Below, piece by piece: positions 38,101 to 45,775 of a DNA stretch of 64,000 nt (the stretch's first letter is position 1; the number at the start of each line of letters is the position of its first letter). The DNA comes from Halomonas organivorans (GTDB taxonomy: Bacteria; Pseudomonadota; Gammaproteobacteria; Pseudomonadales; Halomonadaceae), in contig NZ_JACHXM010000005.1 of NCBI RefSeq assembly GCF_014192055.1, forward strand, positions 156,981 to 220,980. The letters run 5' to 3'. Both the position numbers and the translations under genes were made by a program. The notes under the pieces were generated by a model that was given only the letters and a program-made list of their open reading frames with translations, ran no database searches and had not been told where the DNA came from.

Positions 38101-38147
38101 TTGCTTGTCGGTGCACCCGGCGATATCGCGAACGTGCGGATTATTCT

Positions 38148-38161
38148 TTTAGCATGCTAAA
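38148..38161. promoter_or_regulatory. SlyA/MarR-like operator upstream of the efflux pair
   Basis: TTTAGCATGCTAAA is a perfect 14-bp palindrome. Its core TTAGCATGCTAA differs at one base from the SlyA consensus TTAGCAAGCTAA. A second, partly symmetric element (ATAGTTTGCTAT) follows at once. It stands 80 bp upstream of the HlyD-like gene. No MarR-family gene is present in this window. Confidence 0.55.
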
Positions 38162-38241
38162 TAGTTTGCTATGATCGGCGGCCTTTTGTCGCGCCGCCGG
38201 CGCCGTCGGCGGCATTGAGTGATGTGTCAGGAAGCTTGTCG

Positions 38242-39303
38242 ATGTCTCCCGATCAGAGTTTTGCGCGCTGGGTTCGAGTCGCGCTGGTGGTCTTCTGCGT
38301 GCTGTTCGTGTATTTCGTGGTGGCCGATACCTATATGCCGATGACGCCCCAGGCGAGGGTGCTGCGGCCCGTGGTGCGCGTTGCCCCGGAGGTCTCGGGG
38401 CGTGTCGGGGCGGTGGCGGTCACCAACAACCAGCGGGTAAAGCGCGGCGATGTGCTGTTCTCGCTGGACCGCGAGCCCTTCGATCTGGCGCTTCGCGAGG
38501 CGCGCCTGGCCCGAGAAGGCGTGGAGCGGGACAACGCGCTGATCGAGGCCGACCTTGCCGGGGCGCGGGCCGATCTCGAGGCGGCACGCGCGTCGGCCGA
38601 GGAACTGGCCGGCGAGCGCCGCCGTGCCGAGTCGCTGCTGGCGCGCCAGGGCATCTCCCGGCAGCGCGTCGACAGTATCGTGGCCCAGGAGCGCCAGGCC
38701 AGGGCGTCGGTGGACGCGGCCCTGGCGCGGGTCCGCCAGTTGGAAGTGAAGCTCGGCGACAGAGGTGATGGCAACCTGCAGCTGCGCCAGGCGAACAACG
38801 CCATCGAACAGGCGCAGTTGGATCTGGCGCATACCCTGGTACGCGCCGAGCGTGATGGGGTGGTGACCAATCTGCAGCTGCGCGAAGGCGACTACGCGTC
38901 CCGCGGACAGCCGGCCCTGGCGCTGGTCGGAGAGCGGCTCGACCTGGTCGCCGACCTGCGCGAGAAGAGCCTGCGCCATGTGCGCGAGGGCGAATCCGCG
39001 CGGGTGGTGTTCGATGCCCTGCCGGGGCGGGTATTCGAGGCCCGGGTGGCCTCGCGGGATGCCGGGGTCCGCGCCGGGCAGCTGGCCGCGGATGGCCAGT
39101 TGGCGGACATTCCGACCACCGATCGCTGGGTGCGCGACGCCCAGCGCGTGCGTCTGCATCTCGAGGTGCAGGATCCGCCCGCGTCGCTGCCCGTCAGCGG
39201 CGCGCGGGCCACCGTGCAGTTGCTGCCGGAGGCCAACCCTCTGGGGGCGCTGTTCGGCGGACTTCAGATCCGCCTGATGTCGTGGCTGCACTATGTCTAC
39301 TGA
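38242..39303 (+). CDS. HlyD/EmrA-type membrane fusion protein
   Basis: Periplasmic adaptor of 353 aa for an efflux system. It has one N-terminal transmembrane helix (about residues 12-32, VALVVFCVLFVYFVVA). A lipoyl-like half follows (VAPEVSGRVGAVAVTNNQRVKRGDVLFSLD, in parts: VAPEVSGRV, VKRGDVLFSLD), then a long Ala/Glu/Arg-rich helical hairpin (about 80-180), the second lipoyl half (VRAERDGVVTNLQLREGDYA, in parts) and a beta-barrel domain. The ATG at 38242 follows AGGAAG. A TTG at 38215 in frame is less likely. It overlaps the DUF2955 gene by 11 bp, so the two form a translationally coupled pair like aaeA/aaeB, which exports aromatic acids in E. coli. Confidence 0.87.
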   Translation: MSPDQSFARWVRVALVVFCVLFVYFVVADTYMPMTPQARVLRPVVRVAPEVSGRVGAVAVTNNQRVKRGDVLFSLDREPFDLALREARLAREGVERDNALIEADLAGARADLEAARASAEELAGERRRAESLLARQGISRQRVDSIVAQERQARASVDAALARVRQLEVKLGDRGDGNLQLRQANNAIEQAQLDLAHTLVRAERDGVVTNLQLREGDYASRGQPALALVGERLDLVADLREKSLRHVREGESARVVFDALPGRVFEARVASRDAGVRAGQLAADGQLADIPTTDRWVRDAQRVRLHLEVQDPPASLPVSGARATVQLLPEANPLGALFGGLQIRLMSWLHYVY

Positions 39304-40459
39304 GCAGGCAGCTACCGAGGGTGAACGTACCGGTGCCTCGCTCGCCGGGCTCGGTCACGGCGTGCGACGGCTGCTGGCGCGCACGCTGGGCCCGGTGCTG
39401 CCCCACCGCGGCACCGGCCAGCAGGAGACAGAGCCCGGCGAGTCGCGCTTCTCGGCCAACGACCTGCGCCAGTGTCTGCGCATCGCCTGCGGTGCCGGGC
39501 TTGGTTTCGTCGTCAGTCACCTGATGGGCTGGAACTACGGCGTCTTCTATACCGTCTTCCCGATGTTCCTGCTGGGCATGATCCCGGCGCTCAACGCCCA
39601 TGTGATCCGCCAGTTCCTCGGCAACGTGTTCCTCAACCTGGTCGAGGTGACCCTGGTGGTCGGGCTGACCCAGCACCTGCCGGTGGTAATGACCGGGCTG
39701 GTGTTCCTGCTGTTCGCCACCCGCTTTCGATTGATGGCCAAGGGGCCGCTGTTCCTGTTCGGTGCCAACGGGGTGCTGACGCTGAGCATCCTGCTGCACT
39801 TCGCCAGCTACCCGTCCGTCGATCTCCTGGATCTGCTGGCCAATCACGTGACGGCCAGCGTGCTGGCGGTGGTCATCGCTGCGATGATGCATCTGGCGTT
39901 TCCCGACACGGCGGAGCGCCCGCGCCCGGCGGGCGCAGAGAAGTCGGCGGCCCTGGTGCGCCATCAGACGCTGATCGGCGCCTGCACGGCCACGCTGTCG
40001 TTCGTGGTGTTCCAGACGCTGGATCTGCGCGATTCGCTGTCGGCCCAGATGGCCACCATCCTGATTCTCTTCGCGCTGGGCTATCCCGGTGCCCGGCTGT
40101 CCGCGGTCAAGCGGGCCGTGGGTGCTCTGCTGGGCTGCAACCTGGCGATCCTGCTGCAGCTGATGCTGTTCACCCAGAGCGATCACCTGCTGCTGGTGCT
40201 GTTCAGCTACTGGATCGGGCTGATGCTCTTCGCGCGGATCCACCTGCTCGAGGGCGGGGGTTCGGGCGTCGGGTTCGGCGGCCTGACCACCCTGGGCATC
40301 CTGTTCGGCCAGTACCTGGGGCCGAACCAGGACTTTTTCTACGATGCTCTCTATCGCTTCAGCTCCATGAGCGTGGCGATGGCCATCACTCTGGGGGTAA
40401 TGGCGGTGCTGCATCGCCTGCTCAATGCCTCGGCGATGACGAGGGCTCATGAGCCTTGA
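39293..40459 (+). CDS. DUF2955 (FUSC-like) inner-membrane protein of the efflux pair
   Basis: Inner-membrane protein of 388 aa with about ten hydrophobic segments in two blocks (about residues 65-200 and 235-375), the layout of aromatic-acid exporter/FUSC proteins. DUF2955 features are the first block FSANDLRQCLRIACGAGLGF (given up to that point), the GMIPALNAHV segment and the second-half GYPGARLSAVKRA. No ATPase or RND features are present, so transport would be driven by the proton gradient. It is paired with the HlyD-like adaptor by an 11-bp overlap. The substrate is unknown. The outer-membrane channel must be encoded elsewhere. Confidence 0.82.
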   Translation: MSTEQAATEGERTGASLAGLGHGVRRLLARTLGPVLPHRGTGQQETEPGESRFSANDLRQCLRIACGAGLGFVVSHLMGWNYGVFYTVFPMFLLGMIPALNAHVIRQFLGNVFLNLVEVTLVVGLTQHLPVVMTGLVFLLFATRFRLMAKGPLFLFGANGVLTLSILLHFASYPSVDLLDLLANHVTASVLAVVIAAMMHLAFPDTAERPRPAGAEKSAALVRHQTLIGACTATLSFVVFQTLDLRDSLSAQMATILILFALGYPGARLSAVKRAVGALLGCNLAILLQLMLFTQSDHLLLVLFSYWIGLMLFARIHLLEGGGSGVGFGGLTTLGILFGQYLGPNQDFFYDALYRFSSMSVAMAITLGVMAVLHRLLNASAMTRAHEP

Positions 40460-40471
40460 AGAGGCCAGGCG

Positions 40472-41182
40472 TCAGGCGGTATGCAGCGAGGAACGCAGCT
40501 TGTAGCGGTCGCCAGGGTGCAGAAGGCGGGCATAGCTGACCAGATGGTCGCCGGACCAGGTGCGCCGGATCATGCGCAGGCAGGGCTGGTCGGGGGCGAT
40601 CTCGAGACGTTCGGCGGTGTCCGTATCGACCAGCACCGCTTCGACGACGTGTTCGACGTCGCTGATCGGGCAGGCCGCCTCCAGCACCTCGTTGGGGGTG
40701 TGGCGGGCGAAGTCGGTGTCGAGATAGTGGGGCACCCGGCGGGGATTGACGTAGCGGTCCTCCAATTGGATCGGTACGCCATTTTCACGATGGATGATCA
40801 GGGTGTGAAACACCCGCGTGCCGAGCCGCACGCCGAGTCGCATTGACACCTCGTCGCCGGCGTCCAGGGCCTCGGCGGTGAGCACCTGGCTGCTGTAGTC
40901 GTGTCCGCGGCTGGCCACTTCGGTGGCGATATTGTGGACTTCCACCAGCGAGGATTCCGCCTTGTGGTCGGTGACGAAGGTGCCGACACCGGGCTGACGG
41001 GTCAGGTAGCCCTGCTGGACCAGGTCGCGAATGGCCTTGTTGGCGGTCATTCGGCTGACCCCGAAATCCTTGGCCAACTGCTCCTCGGGGGGGATCTGGT
41101 GATGGGGGGCCCATTCGCCACTGCGAATCTTGTCGAGCAGGTGCTGCTGGATCCTGAGGTAGAGCGGGAGAGTGCTGCCCAT
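40472..41182 (-). CDS. hutC: HutC, GntR-family histidine utilisation repressor
   Basis: Transcription repressor of the hut genes, normally relieved by urocanate. The 236-aa protein has an N-terminal winged helix (LYLRIQQHLLDKIRSGEWAP..., with IPPEEQLAKDFGVSRMTANKAIRDL in parts: EEQLAKDFGVSRMT, NKAIRDLVQQGYL). The UTRA effector domain starts near residue 80, with HTLIIHRENGVPIQLEDRYVN (in parts: HRENGVPIQLEDRYV). The start is ambiguous: ATG 41182 (used here; AAGGA 13 bp upstream) or GTG 41203. It lies 4 kb from the hut operon, converging with the DUF2955 gene. The two TGTATATACA-core palindromes at 36.4-36.7 kb are its likely targets. Confidence 0.9.
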   Translation of the reverse strand: MGSTLPLYLRIQQHLLDKIRSGEWAPHHQIPPEEQLAKDFGVSRMTANKAIRDLVQQGYLTRQPGVGTFVTDHKAESSLVEVHNIATEVASRGHDYSSQVLTAEALDAGDEVSMRLGVRLGTRVFHTLIIHRENGVPIQLEDRYVNPRRVPHYLDTDFARHTPNEVLEAACPISDVEHVVEAVLVDTDTAERLEIAPDQPCLRMIRRTWSGDHLVSYARLLHPGDRYKLRSSLHTA

Positions 41183-41388
41183 GGTCGGCCGTGAGTCCTT
41201 CACTGGTGGGTCGGTAGTGCCAGACGCCGCCGGCCTGCTGGTCGGTCGAGTCGGTCGGGCGCCTGGACGTCAGTCTACCCGTGAGCGCGGCGCGAGGCAT
41301 CCCGATGACGGCCGGCCTGGTGAGGCCGCGGTCCGGGACGCTATCATCGTGTGCCCATTCCATCATCGTCCCCGCCAGGAGCTCCGCC

Positions 41389-42009
41389 ATGACCGACGCA
41401 CGACTGCAAAGCCCCGCCGCGGCGCGTAACCGAGAGCCGATTCTCGAAGTGCTCGAGGCAGCGCTGCCGGGGCCGGCACGCGTCCTCGAACTGGCCGCAG
41501 GGAGCGGCGAACATGCCTGCCACTTCGCGGCCGCTCGAGCGGACTGGCAGTGGCAGCCCAGCGACCCGGCGCCAATGGCTCGTGCCTCGATCGATGCCTG
41601 GCGTCTGTCGACCGAGCTGCCGAACCTGGCCGCGCCACTGGCCCTGGATGCTACGGGGGACTGGCCGGCGGGGCCCTATGACGCGATCGTCGCCATCAAC
41701 CTGTTGCATATCTCGCCCTGGGAGGTAACCGAGGCGCTGATGGCCCGGGCAGGGGAGCGGTTGGTGCCCGGTGGCGTGCTGTTCCTCTATGGCCCCTATC
41801 GGCGGGCTGAGTGCCCGACCGCCGCCAGCAACCTGGCCTTCGATGCCGACCTGCGTGCGCGAGATCCCCGCTGGGGCCTACGTGACCTGGCGGAGGTCAC
41901 GGCGGTGGCCGAGCGGCACGGTCTGCGCCTGGAGCGGCTGGTGGAAATGCCGGCCAACAACCTCAGTCTGGTCTGGCGGCGGGATCCGGGCGATGAGGCC
42001 ACTGGCTGA
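41389..42009 (+). CDS. DUF938 SAM-dependent methyltransferase-like protein
   Basis: Soluble protein of 206 aa in the DUF938 family, which has a class-I methyltransferase fold. The SAM-binding glycine loop is VLELAAGSGEHACHF near residue 35. Further family motifs are WQPSDPAPMARASIDAW, AINLLHISPW and LFLYGPYRRAECPTAASN (in parts: LYGPYRR). No substrate is known for the family. The ATG is preceded by CCAGGAGCTCCGCC, a strong ribosome-binding site. It is monocistronic and converges on a small lipoprotein gene with a 3-bp gap. Confidence 0.88.
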   Translation: MTDARLQSPAAARNREPILEVLEAALPGPARVLELAAGSGEHACHFAAARADWQWQPSDPAPMARASIDAWRLSTELPNLAAPLALDATGDWPAGPYDAIVAINLLHISPWEVTEALMARAGERLVPGGVLFLYGPYRRAECPTAASNLAFDADLRARDPRWGLRDLAEVTAVAERHGLRLERLVEMPANNLSLVWRRDPGDEATG

Positions 42010-42012
42010 GCC

Positions 42013-42207
42013 TCACTCGGGCACTTCGCCCGGCTGGCGGTACTGCACGCCTTCGGCGCGCCGCTGCTCGTCGCTCTTGGTGTCATCCTGGGCCGGCACG
42101 CCCCAGACCGTCTCGCGATGGCCGTCGGGCCAGGTGTAGGTGGTGCAGCCAGCGAGGGTTGCCAGCAGGATAAGGCAGAGCAGGGTGGTCGGGGTGCGGC
42201 GTGACAT
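42013..42207 (-). CDS. Small lipoprotein of unknown function
   Basis: 64-aa predicted lipoprotein. The signal peptide MSRRTPTTLLCLILLATLAGC ends in lipobox LAGC with Cys21 (quoted region: LLATLAGCTTY). The mature part is short and polar (YTWPDGHRETVWGVPAQDD, QPGEVPE). The TTY-W-DGH pattern is common in small Halomonas lipoproteins, but I do not recognise a named family. It lies 32 bp downstream of another small leftward gene. Confidence 0.7.
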   Translation of the reverse strand: MSRRTPTTLLCLILLATLAGCTTYTWPDGHRETVWGVPAQDDTKSDEQRRAEGVQYRQPGEVPE

Positions 42208-42239
42208 GTCGGGCTCCAGTCGGTGGATGGCCCAGCCTA

Positions 42240-42488
42240 TCAGACATGCTCCGGATCGTGGGTCCAGACAGAGACGCCGCTTTCTTCGCCGGGAATGCGC
42301 ACCGAAAATTCGCCTGGGGCGAGGTACTCCACCTCGTGGCCGTCACGGGTCTTGAACAGGGTCAGGCCGCGGCTGATGGCACCGCCGTGCTGCAGGCCGT
42401 CGAGATCGGGGATGTCGCGATATTCGTCGATGACGAATTCGTTGCCCCGGTCGTCGAAGGCGATGTGAGTCCTCTCGTAGTGGCGCAC
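42240..42488 (-). CDS. Small hypothetical protein
   Basis: 82-aa soluble acidic protein (RHYERTHIAFDDRGNEFVIDEY, in parts: HIAFDDRGNEFVIDEY, TRDGHEVEYLAPGEFSVR). The sequence reads as a compact beta-rich fold with charged turns. I do not recognise the family. I chose GTG 42488 because CGAGGTGA lies 7 bp upstream. A GTG at 42530 in frame has only a weak site and would add 14 basic residues. It is followed by the lipoprotein gene on the same strand. Confidence 0.62.
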   Translation of the reverse strand: MRHYERTHIAFDDRGNEFVIDEYRDIPDLDGLQHGGAISRGLTLFKTRDGHEVEYLAPGEFSVRIPGEESGVSVWTHDPEHV

Positions 42489-42614
42489 GTCGTCACCTCG
42501 TCGATGATGTTTCCCCTTCAGTATCGTCACGGCCTAGCCGAAAGGCGAATGGTGTCGGAGCGGCATCGTCGGTAGCGTATGGTTCGATACAAACGTTTGA
42601 AACTGGAGACGACC

Positions 42615-42713
42615 ATGCCCACTTCCCTGACCCCGGAGGTCCTCGCTCACTGGATCGCCGTTGCCGAGGCCAAGTTCGAGGCAGAGCAGGCCATCGCCCG
42701 CTATATCGGCTGA
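42615..42713 (+). CDS. 32-residue ORF with ribosome-binding site and terminator
   Basis: Too short for usual gene calling. It starts with ATG 42615, with GGAGACGACC just upstream, and ends in TGA at 42711-42713. The product MPTSLTPEVLAHWIAVAEAK continues FEAEQAIARYIG, which is consistent with one amphipathic helix and no signal peptide. A terminator hairpin begins 28 bp later. A CAAACGTTTG palindrome lies at 42590-42599, 15 bp before the start. The ribosome-binding site, clean ORF and dedicated terminator together suggest a real small gene. No function is recognised. Confidence 0.55.
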   Translation: MPTSLTPEVLAHWIAVAEAKFEAEQAIARYIG

Positions 42714-42740
42714 GGCCGTGGCCTGCCGTATTCTGCCGTC

Positions 42741-42761
42741 CGGGAGCCCTTGTGGCTCCCG
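42741..42761 (+). terminator. Terminator after the 32-residue ORF
   Basis: CGGGAGCC pairs perfectly with GGCTCCCG around the loop CTTGT, followed by GTTCGCTTT. It serves the short rightward gene. The nearest other gene to the left reads leftward. Confidence 0.7.
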
Positions 42762-42884
42762 GTTCGCTTTGGTGGTGACGCCTCGGGTTGCCTGGCCTTT
42801 CGTGCCGTGATGACACGGTCAGGGCCGATAGCGGGGGCGCTCAAGGACCGGCAGGCACTGCCTCCCGGGCATCCACGTCAGGCA

Positions 42885-43238
42885 TCAACGCTTCGGGCCA
42901 TCATCGGAGCGCCTGCGACCATGGCCCGAGCGGGCCCAGGCCATGGCGGCGATGGCCCGTTTGCCCGACTCGTCGGCATCGTCATGGTCCCTCTGGGCAC
43001 GGTGAATCAATCTGTCGAGGGTTTCCAGGATCCTGGAGCGTGGCGCCGTTAGTTCCCCGTCAGGTTTCATGTGGTAAACCGATGAGTGGCTGCAGTGCAA
43101 GCAGACCAGGTGATACCGGTGCCGGCGGATTTCCGTCACCCGGAATTCATGCCACTCGCTCGTGGATGCCGCCCGCATCTCCGTCGTGCCGCACGGACAC
43201 ATCATTATCCAGCCCCCGGAGCATGGCTCCGGCGTCAT
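42885..43238 (-). CDS. Hypothetical protein with paired Cys motifs
   Basis: About 117 aa. Two Cys pairs, CPCGTTEMR and CLHCSHSS, are spaced about 35 residues apart around WHEFRVTEIRRHRYHLV, suggesting a zinc ribbon. The C-terminal half is basic and helical (SRILETLDRLIHRAQRDHDD, AMAWARSGHGRRR). ATG 43238 has AGGA 7 bp upstream. Other in-frame starts at 43253 and farther up are possible. I do not recognise the family. Base composition is a little lower in GC upstream of the start than in the neighbours. Confidence 0.5.
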   Translation of the reverse strand: MTPEPCSGGWIMMCPCGTTEMRAASTSEWHEFRVTEIRRHRYHLVCLHCSHSSVYHMKPDGELTAPRSRILETLDRLIHRAQRDHDDADESGKRAIAAMAWARSGHGRRRSDDGPKR

Positions 43239-43465
43239 CACGATTTCCTCCATGGACCTGCCCCCTGCGTGTGGTGTTGTTATCATATTGATGAGCAGAA
43301 TAGGGTTGAAATCCAGTCTTTGCTGTAGGAAAAAGCTGACATGAATTTCCGAGTTTTCTAATCCTGTGCCGAGTCGATCATCGCTAGACTGTTTCGGCCT
43401 GCAAGTGCTACGGACCTCATCGCTCCGACGTCGAACCTGACCGACGCGTTTTTTGACACAACGAA

Positions 43466-43501
43466 AAACCGCCACCCGGCATGACCCGTAAGTGGCGGTT
43501 T
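43466..43501 (-). terminator. Terminator of the tRNA-Pro transcript
   Basis: AAACCGCCAC pairs perfectly with GTGGCGGTTT. On the minus strand the stem is followed by TTCGTTGT after a run of T. It begins 14 bp beyond the 3' CCA of the tRNA. Confidence 0.8.
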
Positions 43502-43514
43502 CTCTTGATGTTCA

Positions 43515-43591
43515 TGGTCGGAGCGACAGGATTCGAACCTGCGACCTTTGCAACCCCATTGCAACGCGCTACCAAGCTGCGCCACGCTCCG
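43515..43591 (-). tRNA. tRNA-Pro (anticodon GGG)
   Basis: A 77-nt cloverleaf on the minus strand, with CCA encoded. The acceptor stem CGGAGCG pairs with CGCTCCG. The D-arm is GCGC-AGCTTGGTA-GCGC. The anticodon arm TTGCA-ATGGGGT-TGCAA gives anticodon GGG, and the T-arm has GGTTCGAATCC. The ATGGGGT loop matches E. coli ProL-type tRNA-Pro(GGG). It stands alone with its own promoter and terminator. Confidence 0.96.
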
Positions 43592-43644
43592 ACGTTCTCG
43601 TTTTGGCGCTTCGCCGTGGGGCGTGACCCCCGAGAACGAGGCGT

Positions 43645-43673
43645 ATACTAGCGCGTTCCCCGTGAAATGAAAA
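43645..43673 (-). promoter_or_regulatory. Probable promoter of tRNA-Pro
   Basis: Read leftward, TTTTCA and TAGTAT are separated by 17 bp, about 54 bp before the tRNA 5' end. Each box matches 4 of 6 sigma-70 positions. An 8-bp inverted repeat (CGTTCTCG / CGAGAACG) lies in the leader. Confidence 0.45.
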
Positions 43674-43780
43674 CCCCTTTTTGCGCTTTCGTTTCAGAAA
43701 CTTGGCCTCATGCGCCGAGTACTGCCGCGGTGCCTCTCGTTTTGCCAGAATGAAGGGCGACGCATTCAGGGAGAACGACG

Positions 43781-44143
43781 ATGCCACTGATCTTGGGCAT
43801 GAGCATGCTGCTGGCCTGCCAGATGCTGGGTGAGATGCTGGCGAGAGGGCTGACGTTACCGATCCCCGGGCCGGTGATCGGCATGGTGATCCTGCTCGCG
43901 GCGCTGATAGTGCGCGGCAAGGTGCCGGAGAGCCTGAGGGTCTCCGGCGAGGGACTGCTGCGCTACCTGACGCTGCTGTTCGTGCCTGCCGGTGTCGGAT
44001 TGATGGTGCACGGTGCGCTGATCGGTCGCGATGTCCTGCCGATCCTGGTGACGCTGATCGTGTCCACCGCGCTGACGCTTGGCGTGACGGCCTGGGTGCT
44101 GTCACGTCTCCAGGGGCGCCTCGGCAAGGGTGATCGCTCATGA
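43781..44143 (+). CDS. lrgA: CidA/LrgA-family membrane protein
   Basis: Small holin-like inner-membrane protein of 120 aa with four hydrophobic segments. The family motif LTLPIPGPVIGMVILLAAL lies near residues 24-42, and LFVPAGVGLMVH near residue 66. LrgA/CidA proteins modulate murein hydrolase activity and in some bacteria act with LrgB in pyruvate or glycolate movement. The ATG follows CAGGGAGAACGACG. The stop overlaps the lrgB start by 4 bp, making a translationally coupled pair. Confidence 0.9.
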   Translation: MPLILGMSMLLACQMLGEMLARGLTLPIPGPVIGMVILLAALIVRGKVPESLRVSGEGLLRYLTLLFVPAGVGLMVHGALIGRDVLPILVTLIVSTALTLGVTAWVLSRLQGRLGKGDRS

Positions 44144-44871
44144 ATGTCGCGCGGCTGGATCAGCTGTGGGTGTATCTGTCGGGCAATCCGCTGCTGTCGC
44201 TGTTGATGACGCTGCTGGCCTTCACGCTGGCGGTCCGGCTCAACAGGGCATTGGGGGGAACGCCGCTGTTGCATCCGGTGATGTTGGCCATTGCCCTGCT
44301 GATCGGCAGCCTGCTGCTGCTCGACATGGACTATGCCACCTATTTCGAGGGTGCCCAATTCATCCATTTCCTGCTGGGGCCGGCCACGGTGGCGCTGGCC
44401 ATTCCGCTCTACGACCATCGCGAGCGAGTGCGTCGCCTGCTGGGCCCCCTGTTGCTGGCCTGCGTGACCGGCATCCTGACCGCCGTGGCCAGCACCCTGG
44501 GGTTGGCGCTGTTGCTGGGGGCGAAGCATGAAACGCTGATGTCGCTCGCACCCCGCTCGGTCACCTCGCCGATCGCCATGGGGATCGCCGAGCAGATCGG
44601 CGGCATCCCCTCCCTGGCGGCGGGGTTGGTGCTGCTGACAGGCGCCATCGGCTGTGCGCTGGGGCCGGCGATCTTCCGCCTGCTGCGCATCCAGGACCCG
44701 GCGGTCCAGGGCTTCACCATGGGTCTGGCGGCACATGGCTTCGGTACCGCCCAGGCGTTTGCCCGTCTGGGCGCCGTGGCGGGTGCCTTCTCGGGCCTGG
44801 CCATGGGCGTTACCGGCTTGCTTACGGCTTTCCTGCTGCCGTTGATCACGCATCTGCTGGGGTGGGGGTAG
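44140..44871 (+). CDS. lrgB: LrgB-family membrane protein
   Basis: Inner-membrane partner of LrgA, 243 aa with about seven hydrophobic segments. The LrgB signatures LGPATVALAIPLYDH, LAPRSVTSPIAMGIAEQIGG (in parts: APRSVTSPIAMGI), TGAIGCALGP and GLAAHGFGTAQAF are all present. It begins within the last codon of lrgA. LrgA/LrgB homologues also form the plant glycolate/glycerate transporter, so carboxylate transport is as likely here as autolysis control. Confidence 0.92.
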   Translation: MNVARLDQLWVYLSGNPLLSLLMTLLAFTLAVRLNRALGGTPLLHPVMLAIALLIGSLLLLDMDYATYFEGAQFIHFLLGPATVALAIPLYDHRERVRRLLGPLLLACVTGILTAVASTLGLALLLGAKHETLMSLAPRSVTSPIAMGIAEQIGGIPSLAAGLVLLTGAIGCALGPAIFRLLRIQDPAVQGFTMGLAAHGFGTAQAFARLGAVAGAFSGLAMGVTGLLTAFLLPLITHLLGWG

Positions 44872-44915
44872 GGCACCGGGGGATACCCGGTGCCCGAACG
44901 ACCTTGCGCCGGGAA

Positions 44916-45275
44916 TCAGAGCTCTTCCCAGATGCGCTTGCGGAAATCCTCGGATAGCTCGGCTACCTTGCCCAACCGCTGAAGATGGGTGTGGGTGACG
45001 TCCCGGATGAGCTGATGATAGCGCTCGTGAAGTTCACGCGGATGCTTGGCCGGGTCCGTGCCATAGCCGCCGGTCATTCGTTCGCCGCTCTCGGCGAGGG
45101 CATGCAGGCATTGCGCCTCGAACTGCATGGCGTCCGCCAGACTTTCCATCCAGGCGAGCTGGATGCGGGCCATGGGAAGATTTCCCTGAAGCCATTGCTG
45201 GTTCCACCACTTGAGCATGGCGTCATTGGCTGGCGTTAGGGGCTCGCCGGGCACCCCCTCTTGCTGGGTCATCAT
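44916..45275 (-). CDS. Small helical protein of unknown function (phasin-like in character)
   Basis: 119-aa soluble protein, almost entirely predicted alpha-helix (NDAMLKWWNQQWLQGNLPMARIQLAWMESLADAM in parts: LKWWNQQWLQGNL, LAWMESLADAMQFE; then HLQRLGKVAELSEDFRKRIW). Trp- and Leu-rich amphipathic helices of this size occur in phasins and granule-associated proteins, but the similarity is only in general character and I do not claim the family. The start is ATG 45275, with AGGAGG directly upstream. A second ATG follows immediately. No operon partner. Confidence 0.68.
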   Translation of the reverse strand: MMTQQEGVPGEPLTPANDAMLKWWNQQWLQGNLPMARIQLAWMESLADAMQFEAQCLHALAESGERMTGGYGTDPAKHPRELHERYHQLIRDVTHTHLQRLGKVAELSEDFRKRIWEEL

Positions 45276-45476
45276 GGGCCTCCTGTATCGCGCGGTGACA
45301 GGACGAGCGACGCCGACCGCGCGGGTCGCGTCGCCCACGAAGTATAGGTGTCCGCCTCGTTCCTGGCGTTGAGAATCGTTGCTGCCAACCGATTCCGTGA
45401 CGCGGGTCAAGCCGGGTCGGGCGAGCCGAGGCGGCCTGGTCTAGGGTCATGGGTAGTCGGAGGGTGGAGAAACAGT

Positions 45477-45650
45477 ATGTGGAACGTCATCAAGTCGGTG
45501 CTGGCGGCCTTCTTCGGTGTTCAGAAGGAGTCCCGGCGCCGCGAGGATTTCACCAGCGGGCGAGTGATGCCCTTCATCATCGCGGGCGTGCTGATGGCGC
45601 TGGTGTTGGTCGTGCTGATTGCCGTGGTGGCCTCTCTGGCGGCACGCTGA
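45477..45650 (+). CDS. DUF2970 small membrane protein
   Basis: 57 aa. A short basic N-terminus with the DUF2970 pattern MWNVIKSVLAAFFGVQKESR is followed by one transmembrane helix (about residues 32-54, MPFIIAGVLMALVLVVLIAVV, in part). The family is common upstream of cytochrome oxidase genes in Halomonas and Pseudomonas relatives. Its function is unknown. The ATG at 45477 has GGTGGAGA upstream. It lies 125 bp ahead of coxB and may be co-regulated with it. Confidence 0.78.
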   Translation: MWNVIKSVLAAFFGVQKESRRREDFTSGRVMPFIIAGVLMALVLVVLIAVVASLAAR

Positions 45651-45775
45651 TTCGGTCGACTAGCGTTGACAAAGCCGTTGGGGGAGGGTGATTGCCTCTT
45701 CAGGTCGACCAACGAACGGCTTCTATACTCGATCCAGGCAAGGCTAATACAACAGCGACGTTCAAGGAGGGGGCG

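Noticed and set aside
42750..43328. Rightward open frames opposite the Cys-pair hypothetical gene
   Set aside because: They have no ribosome-binding site and no family resemblance; the opposite frame has a better start and paired Cys motifs.
45651..45775. TTGACA near 45.67 kb as a coxB promoter
   Set aside because: The -35-like hexamer has no acceptable -10 at 16-18 bp, and the nearby TATACT lacks a -35; I could not define a promoter.
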